DNA of 64,000 nucleotides, taken from the NCBI RefSeq assembly GCF_014243445.1, contig NZ_JACLQD010000001.1:744001-808000 (forward strand), written 5' to 3'. Both the position numbers and the translations under genes were made by a program. Each line of letters opens with the position of its first letter. The stretch's first letter is position 1. This document shows, piece by piece, positions 16,404-24,951 of the stretch. The notes under the pieces were generated by a model. The model had not been told where the DNA came from and ran no database searches. It was given only the letters and a program-made list of their open reading frames with translations. This DNA comes from Paragemmobacter straminiformis. Its GTDB lineage: Bacteria > Pseudomonadota > Alphaproteobacteria > Rhodobacterales > Rhodobacteraceae.

Positions 16404-18089
16404 CTAGCCTGCCGTGCCGATCCATGCCGGAGGCGCTATCGCCGCCTGCCCCGTGCAGGCCGCGTCGGCGCACATCGCAAGATTGCCGAAACGCACCTCG
16501 CGCTGGCACAGGCCGGGCGCGTAATGGGCATATTTGCCCGAGTTCGTCATCAGCACCCGTGCCTCGGGCGGAAAGACCGGTTCGGAAATCGAACACCAGC
16601 ACAGGTCGGGCACCAGCCGCACCCCTGCCCCGGTCAGACGCTGCGCGGTTCCGTCGGCCCCGATGGCGGCCAGCGTCTCGCGGCCCAGCGTGATGATCGT
16701 GGCCACGCCCGGCTTTGGATGGCGACCGGCAAGTGCGGCATCGAAGGCGCGGCATTCCTCGGCCGAGAAATGCGGGCTGCCCAGCGCGACAAGGTCGACC
16801 GCAGCCGGAGCGGCGTTGAACATGGCCCAAAGGCGGCGGAAGTCGTCGGGGCCGATCCTGACGGTCGTGGCACCGGCGGCCACGGGCAGATCGGATTCGG
16901 GCGTGATCCCCGCGACATGCAGCATGGGCGAGGCCGAGGTCGTTCCGAAGGCAGCACAAAGCGCCTTGAGGTCGTCATCCGAGGGGGTCGCGCCTTCGAG
17001 CCCGCGGATCAGGGGAATGCAGTCGGGCGCGGCCTGACCTGCCAGCCAGCCCAGCATCGGCCAGAAGGCATCGTCGGCACCGGCAGGACAGGCCACCTCG
17101 ACGATCCGCTGCGGCGCGCGGTTTTCGGCCAGATAGACGCCCGAACGCGGCGCGCGGCCGGTCAGGGCGATGCAAAGGTCAAGAAAGTCGGGCAGTTTGA
17201 CGGTGCGCGCCCCCAGAATGCTGTTGGCATAGATCACGGCGTTCGATTCAGCCCAGGCGATATCCTCGCCCTTGGCGGGCCTGTCGGCAAAGAGATAGGG
17301 CGCGCAGGTGAAGCTGGGTCTTGCACCCATCTCGACATAGGCATCGGCAAGCTTGCTGGCGGGGTCACCGAAATCTTCGGCCACGCCCTGGCTGCGCCAG
17401 TTGGCGTGATCGACGGATATGGCGTTCATCGTGGTGGGCACCTTCACCCTTGCGCCCATGTCGGCCATGCGCCGTGCAAAGGTCAGGAAGGCGGGGCTGG
17501 CATAGATGCAGCCGTCGATATGCACGCGGGTCACATCGGTCAGCCGGGTCGCACCCTGTGCCGCCGCCATCGTGCAGATCGTCTCCATCGCCAGTTTCGG
17601 CGCGGCACCCGACTGCCCTTGCAGAACGGCGCGGTCGGCTTCGGACAGTTCGAGCGCATCGGCAGAGACAGGATCAAGCACGATGCGCGTTTCGCCCGCC
17701 GTCAGCACCCCGTCGGTGATGCTGACCGTTGCGGCCCGCCCGACGGCCGCGAATTCCGCCGCATCCAGACGCACCACGGCAACATGGTTGCCGAACATGC
17801 GGTCCGCGATGACCGCCCCGAGGGTCAGGATATCCTCGTTCTCGCGGAAGATCAGCGCGGCCGGTGCGTTTCCGGCGAAGGTCAGCCCCAACAGCACGCC
17901 GCTTCCCGTGCAGGACCCGCGGCTGGTCGGCATCAGCACGACGCGCCCGCCCAAAGCCTCGCCCTGCTGGGGGTGGTGGGCATCGACGATCACGCCGGAG
18001 CGCGCATCGACCCCGCCCCAGAAACTCAACCCCTCGGTGCAAACAAGAACCGGCCCCCCGACATTTGCCGGAACGATGAGTTTTCCCAC
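16404..18089 (-). CDS. aconitase X, probable cis-3-hydroxy-L-proline dehydratase
   Basis: A 561-residue single-chain aconitase X. The N-terminal part (about 1-135) is the small swivelling domain (DUF126) with [20 protein letters not shown]; residues about 150-555 are the large domain (DUF521) with [27 protein letters not shown] and late cysteines ([25 protein letters not shown]) that may hold the Fe-S cluster. Bacterial enzymes of this type dehydrate cis-3-hydroxy-L-proline to delta1-pyrroline-2-carboxylate. A gene for the next step, pyrroline-2-carboxylate reductase, lies just beyond the divergent regulator. Start is GTG at 18089 with GGGAG upstream on the coding strand. Fused small and large domains are normal for the type I form. 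Function is supported by both family and context; mevalonate 5-phosphate dehydratase members are two-subunit and less likely. Confidence 0.82.
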   Translation of the reverse strand: MGKLIVPANVGGPVLVCTEGLSFWGGVDARSGVIVDAHHPQQGEALGGRVVLMPTSRGSCTGSGVLLGLTFAGNAPAALIFRENEDILTLGAVIADRMFGNHVAVVRLDAAEFAAVGRAATVSITDGVLTAGETRIVLDPVSADALELSEADRAVLQGQSGAAPKLAMETICTMAAAQGATRLTDVTRVHIDGCIYASPAFLTFARRMADMGARVKVPTTMNAISVDHANWRSQGVAEDFGDPASKLADAYVEMGARPSFTCAPYLFADRPAKGEDIAWAESNAVIYANSILGARTVKLPDFLDLCIALTGRAPRSGVYLAENRAPQRIVEVACPAGADDAFWPMLGWLAGQAAPDCIPLIRGLEGATPSDDDLKALCAAFGTTSASPMLHVAGITPESDLPVAAGATTVRIGPDDFRRLWAMFNAAPAAVDLVALGSPHFSAEECRAFDAALAGRHPKPGVATIITLGRETLAAIGADGTAQRLTGAGVRLVPDLCWCSISEPVFPPEARVLMTNSGKYAHYAPGLCQREVRFGNLAMCADAACTGQAAIAPPAWIGTAG

Positions 18090-18169
18090 CTTGATCTCCC
18101 TGAAACAACATCCGTTGCGGAACCCTGAAGAGTTGCGCCGTTACCCCGTTTTCCCGCAAAGCTGCTAAA

Positions 18170-18218
18170 ACATCTGTCGTTGCGTGGGGCGATGCCTTAT
18201 GCATAGTGTAGCAGATGT
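18170..18218. promoter_or_regulatory. inverted repeat between aconitase X and the XRE-cupin regulator
   Basis: ACATCTG (18170-18176) and CAGATGT (18212-18218) form a 7-bp inverted repeat around an AT-richer centre containing the palindrome TATGCATA (18198-18205). It sits in the divergent promoter region of aconitase X and the regulator, a natural place for an autoregulatory operator. Binding protein is unproven. Confidence 0.35.
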
Positions 18219-18267
18219 GGTAATAAAAGAAAAAACTGTGAACGATGTGAAAATCGAGGGTTGGTCA

Positions 18268-18906
18268 ATGGACCAAGAAAGTACCGGGCAAGACACTGTA
18301 GAAGATGCGAATTGGGCCGAAGAGCGCGAGAAACTGCGCGCCGACCTTGGCCAGCGGATGAAAGCCCTGCGGCAGGATTGCGGACTGACCCTCGAAGGCG
18401 CGGCGATACGGACCGGCCTTGCCCTTTCGACCATCCACAAGATCGAAAACGGCCGCGTCTCTCCCAGTTACGAAAATCTGGTGCGGGTGGCGCGTGGCTA
18501 TGGCGTGGGGATCGAGCGTCTGCTTTCGGCCGAGGATGGCACCAACACCGCCAAGACCCGCATGACCGTGACGCGCGCGGGCACCGGCGGCAAGGTGCGC
18601 ACCGCGTCTTATGAATACGAGGTGCTTTGCACCGCACTGTCGGAAAAGAAGATCATTCCGCTTGTCGCCACGATCGACCGGCGCGGCAAACTCGGCCCCA
18701 AGGATCTTGGCGCCCATGACGGCGAGGAATGCATCTACGTTCTGTCCGGCCGCGTCGAATTGCAGGTCGAGCATTACGCGCCGGTCGAATTGGGCGTTGG
18801 CGATTGCGCCTATTACGACAGCACCCTGAAACACGCGATCCGCGCGCTGGACGACACCGAGACCCGGATTTTCTGGACCTCGACCGACGACGCCTTTACC
18901 AGATGA
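18268..18906 (+). CDS. XRE-family regulator with C-terminal cupin domain
   Basis: A 212-residue regulator. Residues about 15-80 are a Cro/C1-type helix-turn-helix (LGQRMKALRQDCGLTLEGA, RTGLALSTIHKIENGRVSP), and about 110-205 form a cupin barrel (HDGEECIYVLSGRVELQVEH, LGVGDCAYYDSTLKHAI) with metal-ligand-like residues H, E and H. Such proteins sense a small acid or amino acid and repress or activate nearby catabolic genes. I prefer ATG 18268 with GAGGG about 8 nt upstream; in-frame starts at 18184 and 18199 are possible and would add about 25 residues. It is divergent from aconitase X and 12 nt upstream of the pyrroline-2-carboxylate reductase gene, so it probably controls cis/trans-3-hydroxyproline use. 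The ligand is inferred only from context. Confidence 0.82.
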   Translation: MDQESTGQDTVEDANWAEEREKLRADLGQRMKALRQDCGLTLEGAAIRTGLALSTIHKIENGRVSPSYENLVRVARGYGVGIERLLSAEDGTNTAKTRMTVTRAGTGGKVRTASYEYEVLCTALSEKKIIPLVATIDRRGKLGPKDLGAHDGEECIYVLSGRVELQVEHYAPVELGVGDCAYYDSTLKHAIRALDDTETRIFWTSTDDAFTR

Positions 18907-18918
18907 ACACGAAGTAGA

Positions 18919-19956
18919 ATGACCCAAGCCAGAACCATCTCGATCGCCGACCTTGAAACCAAGGTCACGGGTATCTTTGCACAGGCAGGCATCCGCCCCG
19001 AAACCGCACAGGCCATGTCGCGCGTGATCGTCGCGGGCGAGCGGGACAATTGCAAATCGCACGGCATCTACCGGATCGAGGGCTGTCTGCGCGTGCTCAA
19101 GGCGGGCAAGGTCGTTCCCGACGCCGTTCCGCGCCTGCTTGAAGGTGCGGGTCCGATCCTGCAGATCGACGCGGCAGGCGGCTTTGCCTGCCCCGCCTTC
19201 GAGGAGGCCAAGACCGCCCTTGTCGACCGCACGCGGAGCTTCGGCCTTGCCGCCCTTGTGATCCGCGATTGCCTGCATTTCTCGGCGCTCTGGTACGAGG
19301 TCGAGGAACTGGCGCGCGAGGGGCTGGCCGCGCTGTCGATGTGCCCGAGCTATTCCTCGGTCGCGCCAAGCGGCGGGGCCGCGCCACTTCTGGGCACCAA
19401 CCCCTTTGCCTTTGCCTATCCGCGCAAGGGGCCGCATCCCTATGTCTTCGACTTTGCCACCAGCGTCGTCGCGCGGGGCGAGATCGAGTTGCACCGCCGC
19501 GCTGGCAAGCCCATTCCCGAAGGCTGGGCCATCGATGCATCGGGCAAGCCGACGACCGACGCGGCCGAGGCGCTCGGGGGGGCGATGCTGCCCTTCGGCG
19601 GGCACAAGGGTTCGGCCATCTCGACGATGATCGAGCTGATGGCGGGCGCGATGCTTGGCGAATTCATGAGCGCGGAAGCCTATGCCTTCATGGGCGGCAC
19701 AAATCTTTTGCCGCGCCACGGGGCGCTGATCCTTGCCTTCGATCCGGCACGCTTTGCGGCGCAGACCGGCCGCGACCCCATCGCCGAAGGCGAGCGCCTG
19801 TTCACGGCCATCGCGGACCAAGGCGCGCGCCTGCCGTCACAACGGCGCTTTGCCGCGCGCGCGCGGGCCGAGGCCGAAGGCATCGCGCTGACCGAGGCCG
19901 AATTCCGCCAGCTCGACCGGCTTGCCGAGCTTGGCCTTGCGGCGGTCGATGCCTGA
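18919..19956 (+). CDS. delta1-pyrroline-2-carboxylate reductase (Ldh2/malate-dehydrogenase-2 family)
   Basis: A 345-residue NAD(P)H-dependent oxidoreductase of the Ldh2 family. Signatures include NCKSHGIYRIEGCLR with the catalytic His region, GGAAPLLGTNPFAFAYP, VFDFATSVVARGEIELH and PFGGHKGSAISTMIELM. Members acting on cyclic imines reduce pyrroline-2-carboxylate to L-proline. Context fits strongly: aconitase X and a proline-racemase-family dehydratase, both producing pyrroline-2-carboxylate, flank it. It follows the XRE-cupin gene by 12 nt in the same direction, probably as an operon, and is convergent with the dehydratase gene. Other members reduce 2-keto acids or ureidoglycolate; these are less likely here. 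Confidence 0.82.
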   Translation: MTQARTISIADLETKVTGIFAQAGIRPETAQAMSRVIVAGERDNCKSHGIYRIEGCLRVLKAGKVVPDAVPRLLEGAGPILQIDAAGGFACPAFEEAKTALVDRTRSFGLAALVIRDCLHFSALWYEVEELAREGLAALSMCPSYSSVAPSGGAAPLLGTNPFAFAYPRKGPHPYVFDFATSVVARGEIELHRRAGKPIPEGWAIDASGKPTTDAAEALGGAMLPFGGHKGSAISTMIELMAGAMLGEFMSAEAYAFMGGTNLLPRHGALILAFDPARFAAQTGRDPIAEGERLFTAIADQGARLPSQRRFAARARAEAEGIALTEAEFRQLDRLAELGLAAVDA

Positions 19957-20007
19957 AACGGAAACACCCGCCACGTCAGGGCGCGGCGGGGTTCCAGAAA
20001 GGGCCGG

Positions 20008-21036
20008 TCACAGGTCGGCGGGCCATGTGTCGGACAGGCGGTATCCGCTTTGGAACGGGTCCGAGGGGTCGACCATCAACTGGTGCGTCCCGATCACCCA
20101 GGCCCGGCCGGAAATCACCGGGCTGATGCCCGCGGTTCCGTTGATGTCCACCTTTGCGTCGATGTGGCAGTGGAACTCGGTGTCGATGATCGACTTGCCG
20201 ATGAAGCGGTCGCCCAGCGCCATCTGACCCCGCGCGAACAGAACCGCCATCCGCGCCGAACAGCCCGTGCCGGTGGGCGAGCGGTCGATCTTGCCCGGAC
20301 GGATCGCCACGGCGTTCTTGCCGACCAGAACCCCGTCCTGCCGTGTCACCGGATCGGTGAACTGGCAAAAGGAAATATGGTTCCAGTCGTTTGCGGGGTG
20401 GCGGAAGCCAAGCTGTTCGTTCGCGGCCTTGGTGATCTTCATTCCGGTCATGGCGATGTCGCGGGCATTGCGCGGCGTGATCTCGAGGCCGACCGAGGCC
20501 GCATCGACCAGCACGAAGCTGTCACCGCCATAGGCGGTATCGACCGTCAGCGTGCCGATCCCCTCGACCTCGATCTTTGCGTCAAGATGGCCCACGAAGG
20601 ACGGCACGTTGCGCACGCTGATCCGCTCGGCCTTGCCGTTGCGGCATTCGGCCTGAACCTCGATCACGCCGCCGGGCGCTTCGAGGACCATCCGCGTGAC
20701 CGGTTCCTGCATCGGGATGATGCCCGTATCCAGAAGCACCGTGGCCACGCAGATGGAATTGGAGCCGGACATGGGCGGCGTGTCCGCCGGTTCCATGATG
20801 ATCCAGCCCATCTGCGCCCGCGGGTCCTTGGGCGGCACAAGCAGGTTCACATGCCGGAACACCCCGCCGCGCGGTTCGTTCAGCACAAAGTTCCGCAGGC
20901 CCTCGTCGCGCGCGATCCAGCGCGACTGTTCCCAGACGGTCGCGCCCGGCGGGGGCAGCACGCCCCCCACGATCACATCGCCCACCTCGCCTTCGGCATG
21001 GCAGGACACGACATGCACAACCCTGGTCGTCCGCAT
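20008..21036 (-). CDS. proline racemase-family enzyme, probable trans-3-hydroxy-L-proline dehydratase
   Basis: A 342-residue proline-racemase-fold enzyme. The two catalytic positions are Ser90 (PPMSGSNS, where racemases have MCGHG) and Thr255 (DRSPTGTG, where racemases/epimerases have DRSPCGTG). Replacement of the second cysteine by threonine is characteristic of trans-3-hydroxy-L-proline dehydratases, which lose water instead of epimerising. The product, pyrroline-2-carboxylate, is the substrate of the reductase encoded next to it. The gene is the last of the amino-acid ABC operon, 12 nt after the ATPase, which ties uptake to use. Compare the Cys90/Cys253 paralogue at 27159-28160. The Ser/Thr pair is seen directly; the exact activity is inferred. 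Confidence 0.8.
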   Translation of the reverse strand: MRTTRVVHVVSCHAEGEVGDVIVGGVLPPPGATVWEQSRWIARDEGLRNFVLNEPRGGVFRHVNLLVPPKDPRAQMGWIIMEPADTPPMSGSNSICVATVLLDTGIIPMQEPVTRMVLEAPGGVIEVQAECRNGKAERISVRNVPSFVGHLDAKIEVEGIGTLTVDTAYGGDSFVLVDAASVGLEITPRNARDIAMTGMKITKAANEQLGFRHPANDWNHISFCQFTDPVTRQDGVLVGKNAVAIRPGKIDRSPTGTGCSARMAVLFARGQMALGDRFIGKSIIDTEFHCHIDAKVDINGTAGISPVISGRAWVIGTHQLMVDPSDPFQSGYRLSDTWPADL

Positions 21037-21048
21037 GGTCCTGCCGCC

Positions 21049-21774
21049 TCAGTTCTGGGTCATCTTGACGAAGGCCGCCGTCTCGGGGTTTTGCGGCGCG
21101 TCGAAAATCTGCTGGGGCGTGCCGATCTCGGCCATGACGCCTTTCGAGAAGAAGGCCACGCGGTCCGACACCTCGCGTGCGAATTTCATCTCGTGCGTGA
21201 CGCAGATCATCGTCATCCCTTCCGAGGCGAGCATGCGCAACGTATCGAGAACCTCGCCCACCAGTTGGGGGTCAAGCGCCGAGGTCACCTCGTCAAAAAG
21301 CATGTAGCCCGGCGACATCGCCAAGGCGCGCGCGATGGCCATGCGCTGCTGCTGGCCGCCGGACAGCCGCGAGGGATAGACATCGAGCTTGTCACCCAGA
21401 CCGACGTGGGACAGTTGCTTTTCGGCAATCGCCGCCGCCTCGGCCTTGCCGATGCCCAGAACCTTGCGCGGGGCGAGCATCACGTTCTCCATCACCGTCA
21501 GGTGCGGAAAGGCGTTCCACTGCTGGAACACGATCCCGAGCTTGGTGCGCAGCTTGTTCAGGTCGGTGCCGCGGGCATGCACCTCGGTTCCGTCAACCTT
21601 GATGCGGCCGGAATCGATCGGCTCAAGCCCGTTGATGCAGGTGAGCAGCGTCGATTTCCCCGACCCCGACCCGCCGATGATCGTCAGAACCTCGCCCTTT
21701 TGCACCGTCAGGTCGATGCCTTTCAGAACTTCCAGCGGGCCAAAGGATTTGCGGACGTTTTCGATCTCAATCAT
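21049..21774 (-). CDS. polar amino-acid ABC transporter ATPase (hydroxyproline island)
   Basis: A 241-residue ATPase of the GlnQ/HisP class: Walker A IIGGSGSGKST, Q-loop VFQQWNAFPHLT, signature LSGGQQQRMAIAR, Walker B YMLFDEVTSALDP and switch VTHEMKFARE. ATG 21774 is chosen because it directly precedes IEIENVRKSFG; a longer start would overlap the upstream permease heavily. The start overlaps the end of the preceding permease gene by 8 nt, indicating translational coupling. The dehydratase gene follows 12 nt downstream. It should power import of hydroxyproline isomers or proline by the two permeases and the binding protein of this operon. Confidence 0.88.
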   Translation of the reverse strand: MIEIENVRKSFGPLEVLKGIDLTVQKGEVLTIIGGSGSGKSTLLTCINGLEPIDSGRIKVDGTEVHARGTDLNKLRTKLGIVFQQWNAFPHLTVMENVMLAPRKVLGIGKAEAAAIAEKQLSHVGLGDKLDVYPSRLSGGQQQRMAIARALAMSPGYMLFDEVTSALDPQLVGEVLDTLRMLASEGMTMICVTHEMKFAREVSDRVAFFSKGVMAEIGTPQQIFDAPQNPETAAFVKMTQN

Positions 21775-22420
21775 TGGACCACCGTTTTTCGAGATACCCG
21801 CCGAAACGGGCGATAGGGAAGCTGATGACAAAGTAGAAGGCACCGCAGATCATCAGCAGCAGCAGCGGTTCCTGCAAACGGGTGATCAGGATCTGCGTCG
21901 ATTTCAGCAGTTCGGTCACCTGCACGATATAGACAAGCGCCGAGTCCTTCATCACTCCCAGCGCCAGCCCGATCCACGAGGGCAGCGCGACGCGGGTCGC
22001 AAGCGGCATGACGATATAGGCCATGTCCTGCCACCAGCTCAGCCCGAGCGAGCGCGCCGCGCGCCGCGTCGTGAAGGGCACGGCCCCGACCGCGCCGCGC
22101 ACGATTTCGGCGCAATAGGCGGCGGTGTAAAGCGTCAGCACCCCGCAGGCCACGGTAAAGCCCGACATCTTGAGCTTCAGCACCATGCCCATGAAGGCAT
22201 TGGCCAGCACAAGCTGGATGAGCAGCGGAATAGAACGCGAGACATCCAGAACAAAGGTCAGCGGGGCGGCCCACCACGGGCCGACCTGAAAGCGGAAAAT
22301 CCCGAAGATGATGCCAAGGCAGGTTCCCAGCACGACGGCGATGGCGGTGACAAGCAGGGTGATCCCTGCCCCCTTTGCCAGAAAGACCATATCCTGAACG
22401 GTCAGTGCGGTATCGAACAT
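21767..22420 (-). CDS. polar amino-acid ABC transporter permease 2 (HisM/GlnP family)
   Basis: A 217-residue inner-membrane protein with about five hydrophobic helices. The family coupling segment EIVRGAVGAVPFTTRRAARSLGLSWWQ is complete, including the conserved EAA-like G, and SRSIPLLIQL is the usual upstream motif. It pairs with the permease at 22433-23098 to form a heterodimeric pore, and its 3' end overlaps the ATPase start by 8 nt. The length is typical for the family. Substrate, probably hydroxyproline, follows from the operon. Confidence 0.88.
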   Translation of the reverse strand: MFDTALTVQDMVFLAKGAGITLLVTAIAVVLGTCLGIIFGIFRFQVGPWWAAPLTFVLDVSRSIPLLIQLVLANAFMGMVLKLKMSGFTVACGVLTLYTAAYCAEIVRGAVGAVPFTTRRAARSLGLSWWQDMAYIVMPLATRVALPSWIGLALGVMKDSALVYIVQVTELLKSTQILITRLQEPLLLLMICGAFYFVISFPIARFGGYLEKRWSND

Positions 22421-22432
22421 CGCTCTCTCCCT

Positions 22433-23098
22433 TCAATAGCGGAACAGGCGGGTTGCGATAAGGCGCGCACCGATCTGGATGATTTTCGTCATGACGTAGA
22501 AGATGACGGCGGCAAGGGCGAACAGCTCGAAGGTGCGGAAGGTCAGCGCGTTCAGATCCTGCGTCACCCCGTAGAGGTCGAAGTTCATGCCGACCGTGAT
22601 GCCAAGCGAGGTCATCAGGATGGCCCAGACCATCTGGTTTGTCATCGGCAGGAAGGCGATGCGCAGCATCTGGGGCAGCACGACATAGCCGAAGGCCTGC
22701 ACGGCCGACATGCCGAGCGACCGCGCCGCGCGGGCCTGCGTGTCGGGAATGGCCTTGAGGGCGCCGCGAAAATTCTCGGACAGGTAGCCCGCGTTGTTGA
22801 AGGTGATCCCGATCAGAAGCGAGACATAGGGGCTGAAATGCACCCCGAAACTCGCCACGCCGAAATGGGCCATGTAGATCTGGAACAGGGCGGGCGTGTT
22901 GCGCGCGAGTTCCACCCATGTCGTGGTGATCGCGACGAGGAAGCGGTTGTTCGACAGGCGGAAGCCCGTCAGGACCACGGCCAGCACGATGCCGATGGCC
23001 ATCGATAGCAGCGCGATCTCGATGGTGACAAGCGCCCCGTCAAGCATGAGAGGAAGCTTGGCCAAGGCCTGCTTCCACTGGAAGGTATAAGAGAACAT
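22433..23098 (-). CDS. polar amino-acid ABC transporter permease 1 (HisQ/GlnP family)
   Basis: A 221-residue inner-membrane permease. The start at 23098 gives MFSYTFQWKQALAKLPLML, typical of the family; an upstream in-frame start would include the terminator-like hairpin region. It shows WVELARNTPALFQIY, ENFRGALKAIPDTQARAARS and LGMSAVQAFGYVVLPQ, the family coupling segment. It is the second gene of the operon, separated from the binding-protein gene by a strong hairpin and followed by the second permease after 12 nt. Confidence 0.88.
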   Translation of the reverse strand: MFSYTFQWKQALAKLPLMLDGALVTIEIALLSMAIGIVLAVVLTGFRLSNNRFLVAITTTWVELARNTPALFQIYMAHFGVASFGVHFSPYVSLLIGITFNNAGYLSENFRGALKAIPDTQARAARSLGMSAVQAFGYVVLPQMLRIAFLPMTNQMVWAILMTSLGITVGMNFDLYGVTQDLNALTFRTFELFALAAVIFYVMTKIIQIGARLIATRLFRY

Positions 23099-23116
23099 GC
23101 GCGCCTCTTGCCGGCG

Positions 23117-23149
23117 TGAAAAAGGGGTGCGCGCCGACGCGCGCACCCC
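23117..23149 (-). terminator. intrinsic terminator/attenuator between binding-protein and permease genes
   Basis: A perfect 11-bp stem (23124-23134 with 23139-23149; arms GGGGTGCGCGC and GCGCGCACCCC, loop CGAC) is followed on the minus strand by TTTTTCAC. It has the full form of a Rho-independent terminator but lies within the operon, so readthrough would give low permease relative to binding protein. Confidence 0.82.
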
Positions 23150-23158
23150 CCGATACTA

Positions 23159-23956
23159 TCAGCGATAGGCGTTCGGGACCAACAGGCTCGGAATGTCGCC
23201 GCCGATCCACTTTTCATAAAGCTCGTCGTAACGGCCGGTACGGACCTGCTGGTTCACGAAGAGGTTCAGATAGTTGATCAGGCCGTATTCCTCGCGGTTG
23301 GTGAAGAGTGCGACGTAATCCGTGTCGAAGGGTGCCTTGCCGACAACCTTTGCCCCCGGATAGTTGCCCGACTTGACGTTGGCCTGCGCCACGGTCGAGG
23401 TCGAGACCGTGCCGTCAAGCTGGCCCTGGCTCAGCGCAAGGAAGACGTCCGCCTGCGTCTGGTAGGGGCGGAACTCGCCCTCGCCCCATGCCTTGACCTG
23501 CTCTTCCAGCGCGATCGCCTCGTAGGTGCCGGCAACGGCCCCGACGACCTTGCCCTTCATCGTCTCGTACGAGGTGATCCCCGACTTTTCGTTCGCGGTC
23601 ACGGCCATTTCGAAGGCGAAGTAGGGAATGCTGAAGCCCACGGTCTTGGCACGTTCGAGCGTGTCCGAGGTCGAGGCGACGCCGACATCGACGCGGCCCG
23701 ACATCAGCGCGGGAATACGCTCGGGGAAGGGGGTTTCAACGATTTCGGCGGTCACACCCAGCGCGGCGGCGAGGTCGTTGCAGTAATCGACGTCGAAGCC
23801 CTGCGGGTTGTTGCTCTCGTCGCGGAACCCCATCGGCGGGAAGTCGAGCACCACCGCGCAGCGCAGGGTGCCCGAAGAGATGATGTCGTCGAGCTTGTCG
23901 GCCTGTGCGGCTCCGGCGGACACGAGCAAAGCGGCAACTGTAACCAAAGTCTTCAT
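23159..23956 (-). CDS. amino-acid ABC solute-binding protein (hydroxyproline island)
   Basis: A 265-residue periplasmic binding protein of SBP family 3. The start at 23956 gives a standard signal peptide (MKTLVTVAALLVSAGAAQA) and is preceded by GGGAGGACTCC on the coding strand; an upstream start would place hydrophilic residues before it. Mature features are LDDIISSGTLRCAVVLDFPP, GFDVDYCNDLAAALGV, STSDTLERAKTVGFSIPY and YDELYEKWIGG. It is the first gene of an importer operon whose last gene is a hydroxyproline-type dehydratase, and it is divergent from a GntR regulator, so hydroxyproline isomers are the likely ligands. Confidence 0.87.
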   Translation of the reverse strand: MKTLVTVAALLVSAGAAQADKLDDIISSGTLRCAVVLDFPPMGFRDESNNPQGFDVDYCNDLAAALGVTAEIVETPFPERIPALMSGRVDVGVASTSDTLERAKTVGFSIPYFAFEMAVTANEKSGITSYETMKGKVVGAVAGTYEAIALEEQVKAWGEGEFRPYQTQADVFLALSQGQLDGTVSTSTVAQANVKSGNYPGAKVVGKAPFDTDYVALFTNREEYGLINYLNLFVNQQVRTGRYDELYEKWIGGDIPSLLVPNAYR

Positions 23957-24026
23957 GGTGGAGTCCTCCCTGTGATTCGGCTTTTTCCTTTCCCATCGTG
24001 TCATGCGTTTTCCGCTTTGGCAAAAC

Positions 24027-24046
24027 TTTTTTATTATAAGAAAAAA
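24027..24046. promoter_or_regulatory. AT-rich dyad in the binding-protein/GntR divergent region
   Basis: TTTTTTATTATAAGAAAAAA is a 20-bp near-palindrome (nine of ten pairs match) in the 176-bp region between the importer operon and the GntR gene. A related element (TTTTT, eight bases with TTAT and a final G, AAAAA) lies at 24858-24875 before the deaminase gene. The pair may be regulator or IHF-like sites, or overlap promoters. Confidence 0.45.
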
Positions 24047-24110
24047 TATCGCCCGTGATGGCAGGGCTTGGCCAGCCCGCTTGCCCGAAACGCGCGAACC
24101 TGTATCCTTG

Positions 24111-24120
24111 TTGTCGACAA
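24111..24120. promoter_or_regulatory. candidate GntR/FCD operator 1, TTGTCGACAA
   Basis: A perfect 10-bp palindrome TTGTCGACAA ends 12 bp before the GntR start codon. FCD-type GntR regulators commonly bind short palindromes of the TTGT-ACAA kind. An identical copy precedes the deaminase gene at 24879-24888. Position over the start suggests autorepression. Confidence 0.6.
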
Positions 24121-24132
24121 GGCGGGGCCGGA

Positions 24133-24840
24133 ATGACCGAAACAGACACAGCCGACTGGTCCGACCGCAAGCGCGGCGCGGGGGCGAAACTCGTCTATGA
24201 CACGCTGCGCGACGAGATCCTCGACCTCGTCCTTGCCCCCGGAGAGCCGGTGGACGAGGCGGGTCTGGCCGAGCGTTTCTCGATGTCGCGGACGCCCGTG
24301 CGCGAGGCGCTGGTCCGGCTTGCGGGCGAGGGGCTGGTGACGATGCTGCCCAACCGCTCGACCGTGGTGGCGCAGATCGACTACCCGAACCTTTCGGCCT
24401 TCTTCGACGCGCTGACGCTGATGTACCGTGTCACCACGCGGCTTGCGGCAGAGTTCCACACCCCCGCCGACCTTGCGGCGATCCGCCTGCGGCAAGAGGT
24501 GTTTTCCCGCGCCGTGCTGGCGGGCGACACGGCGGCGATGATCACCTGCAACCGCGACTTCCACGCCGCCATCGCGGAAGCGGGGCGCAATTCCTACTAC
24601 CTGCAACTTTTCCTGCGCCTGCTTGACGAAGGCCGCCGCATCCTGCGGCTTTACTATTATCCGCGGTTCGAGGCGCGGTTGCCGCATCCCTACATCTTGG
24701 AACACGAGGCCATCATCGCCGCCGTCGAGGCGCGCGACATCGACCTGTGCGACCGTCTCGCGCGCGAGCATGCCGACCAGATCGTGCGCCAGATCCAGGA
24801 GATGATCGCCAGCGACCGCCGCCAGCACATCGCGCTTTGA
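24133..24840 (+). CDS. GntR-family regulator, FCD/FadR subfamily
   Basis: A 235-residue regulator. The winged helix occupies about 20-85 (KLVYDTLRDEILDLVLAPGEP, LAERFSMSRTPVREALVRLAGEGLV), and about 95-230 is the all-helical FCD ligand domain with metal-type residues (CNRDFHAAIAEAG, EHEAIIAAVEARD, REHADQIVRQI). ATG 24133 is chosen because the earlier in-frame start lies before the palindromic operator. It is divergent from the importer operon and 111 bp upstream of the deaminase/oxidase/epimerase operon, so it sits exactly between the two halves of the pathway. It probably represses both and responds to hydroxyproline or a pathway acid; the effector is inferred. Confidence 0.85.
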   Translation: MTETDTADWSDRKRGAGAKLVYDTLRDEILDLVLAPGEPVDEAGLAERFSMSRTPVREALVRLAGEGLVTMLPNRSTVVAQIDYPNLSAFFDALTLMYRVTTRLAAEFHTPADLAAIRLRQEVFSRAVLAGDTAAMITCNRDFHAAIAEAGRNSYYLQLFLRLLDEGRRILRLYYYPRFEARLPHPYILEHEAIIAAVEARDIDLCDRLAREHADQIVRQIQEMIASDRRQHIAL

Positions 24841-24857
24841 CCCTGCCACCCGCCAGA

Positions 24858-24888
24858 TTTTTCTTATTCGAAAAATTCTTGTCGACAA
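24858..24888. promoter_or_regulatory. candidate GntR/FCD operator 2 with AT-rich element before the deaminase operon
   Basis: TTGTCGACAA at 24879-24888 exactly repeats the site before the GntR gene. Just upstream, 24858-24875 carries TTTTTCTTATTCGAAAAA, similar to the dyad at 24027-24046. Both lie 64-94 bp before the deaminase start, where a promoter and operator are expected. Confidence 0.6.
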
Positions 24889-24951
24889 ACTTAATGCAAC
24901 GTCTATGCTGACCCCGTAACCCAGATTCGCACCCCATCAGGAGGAACGTCC

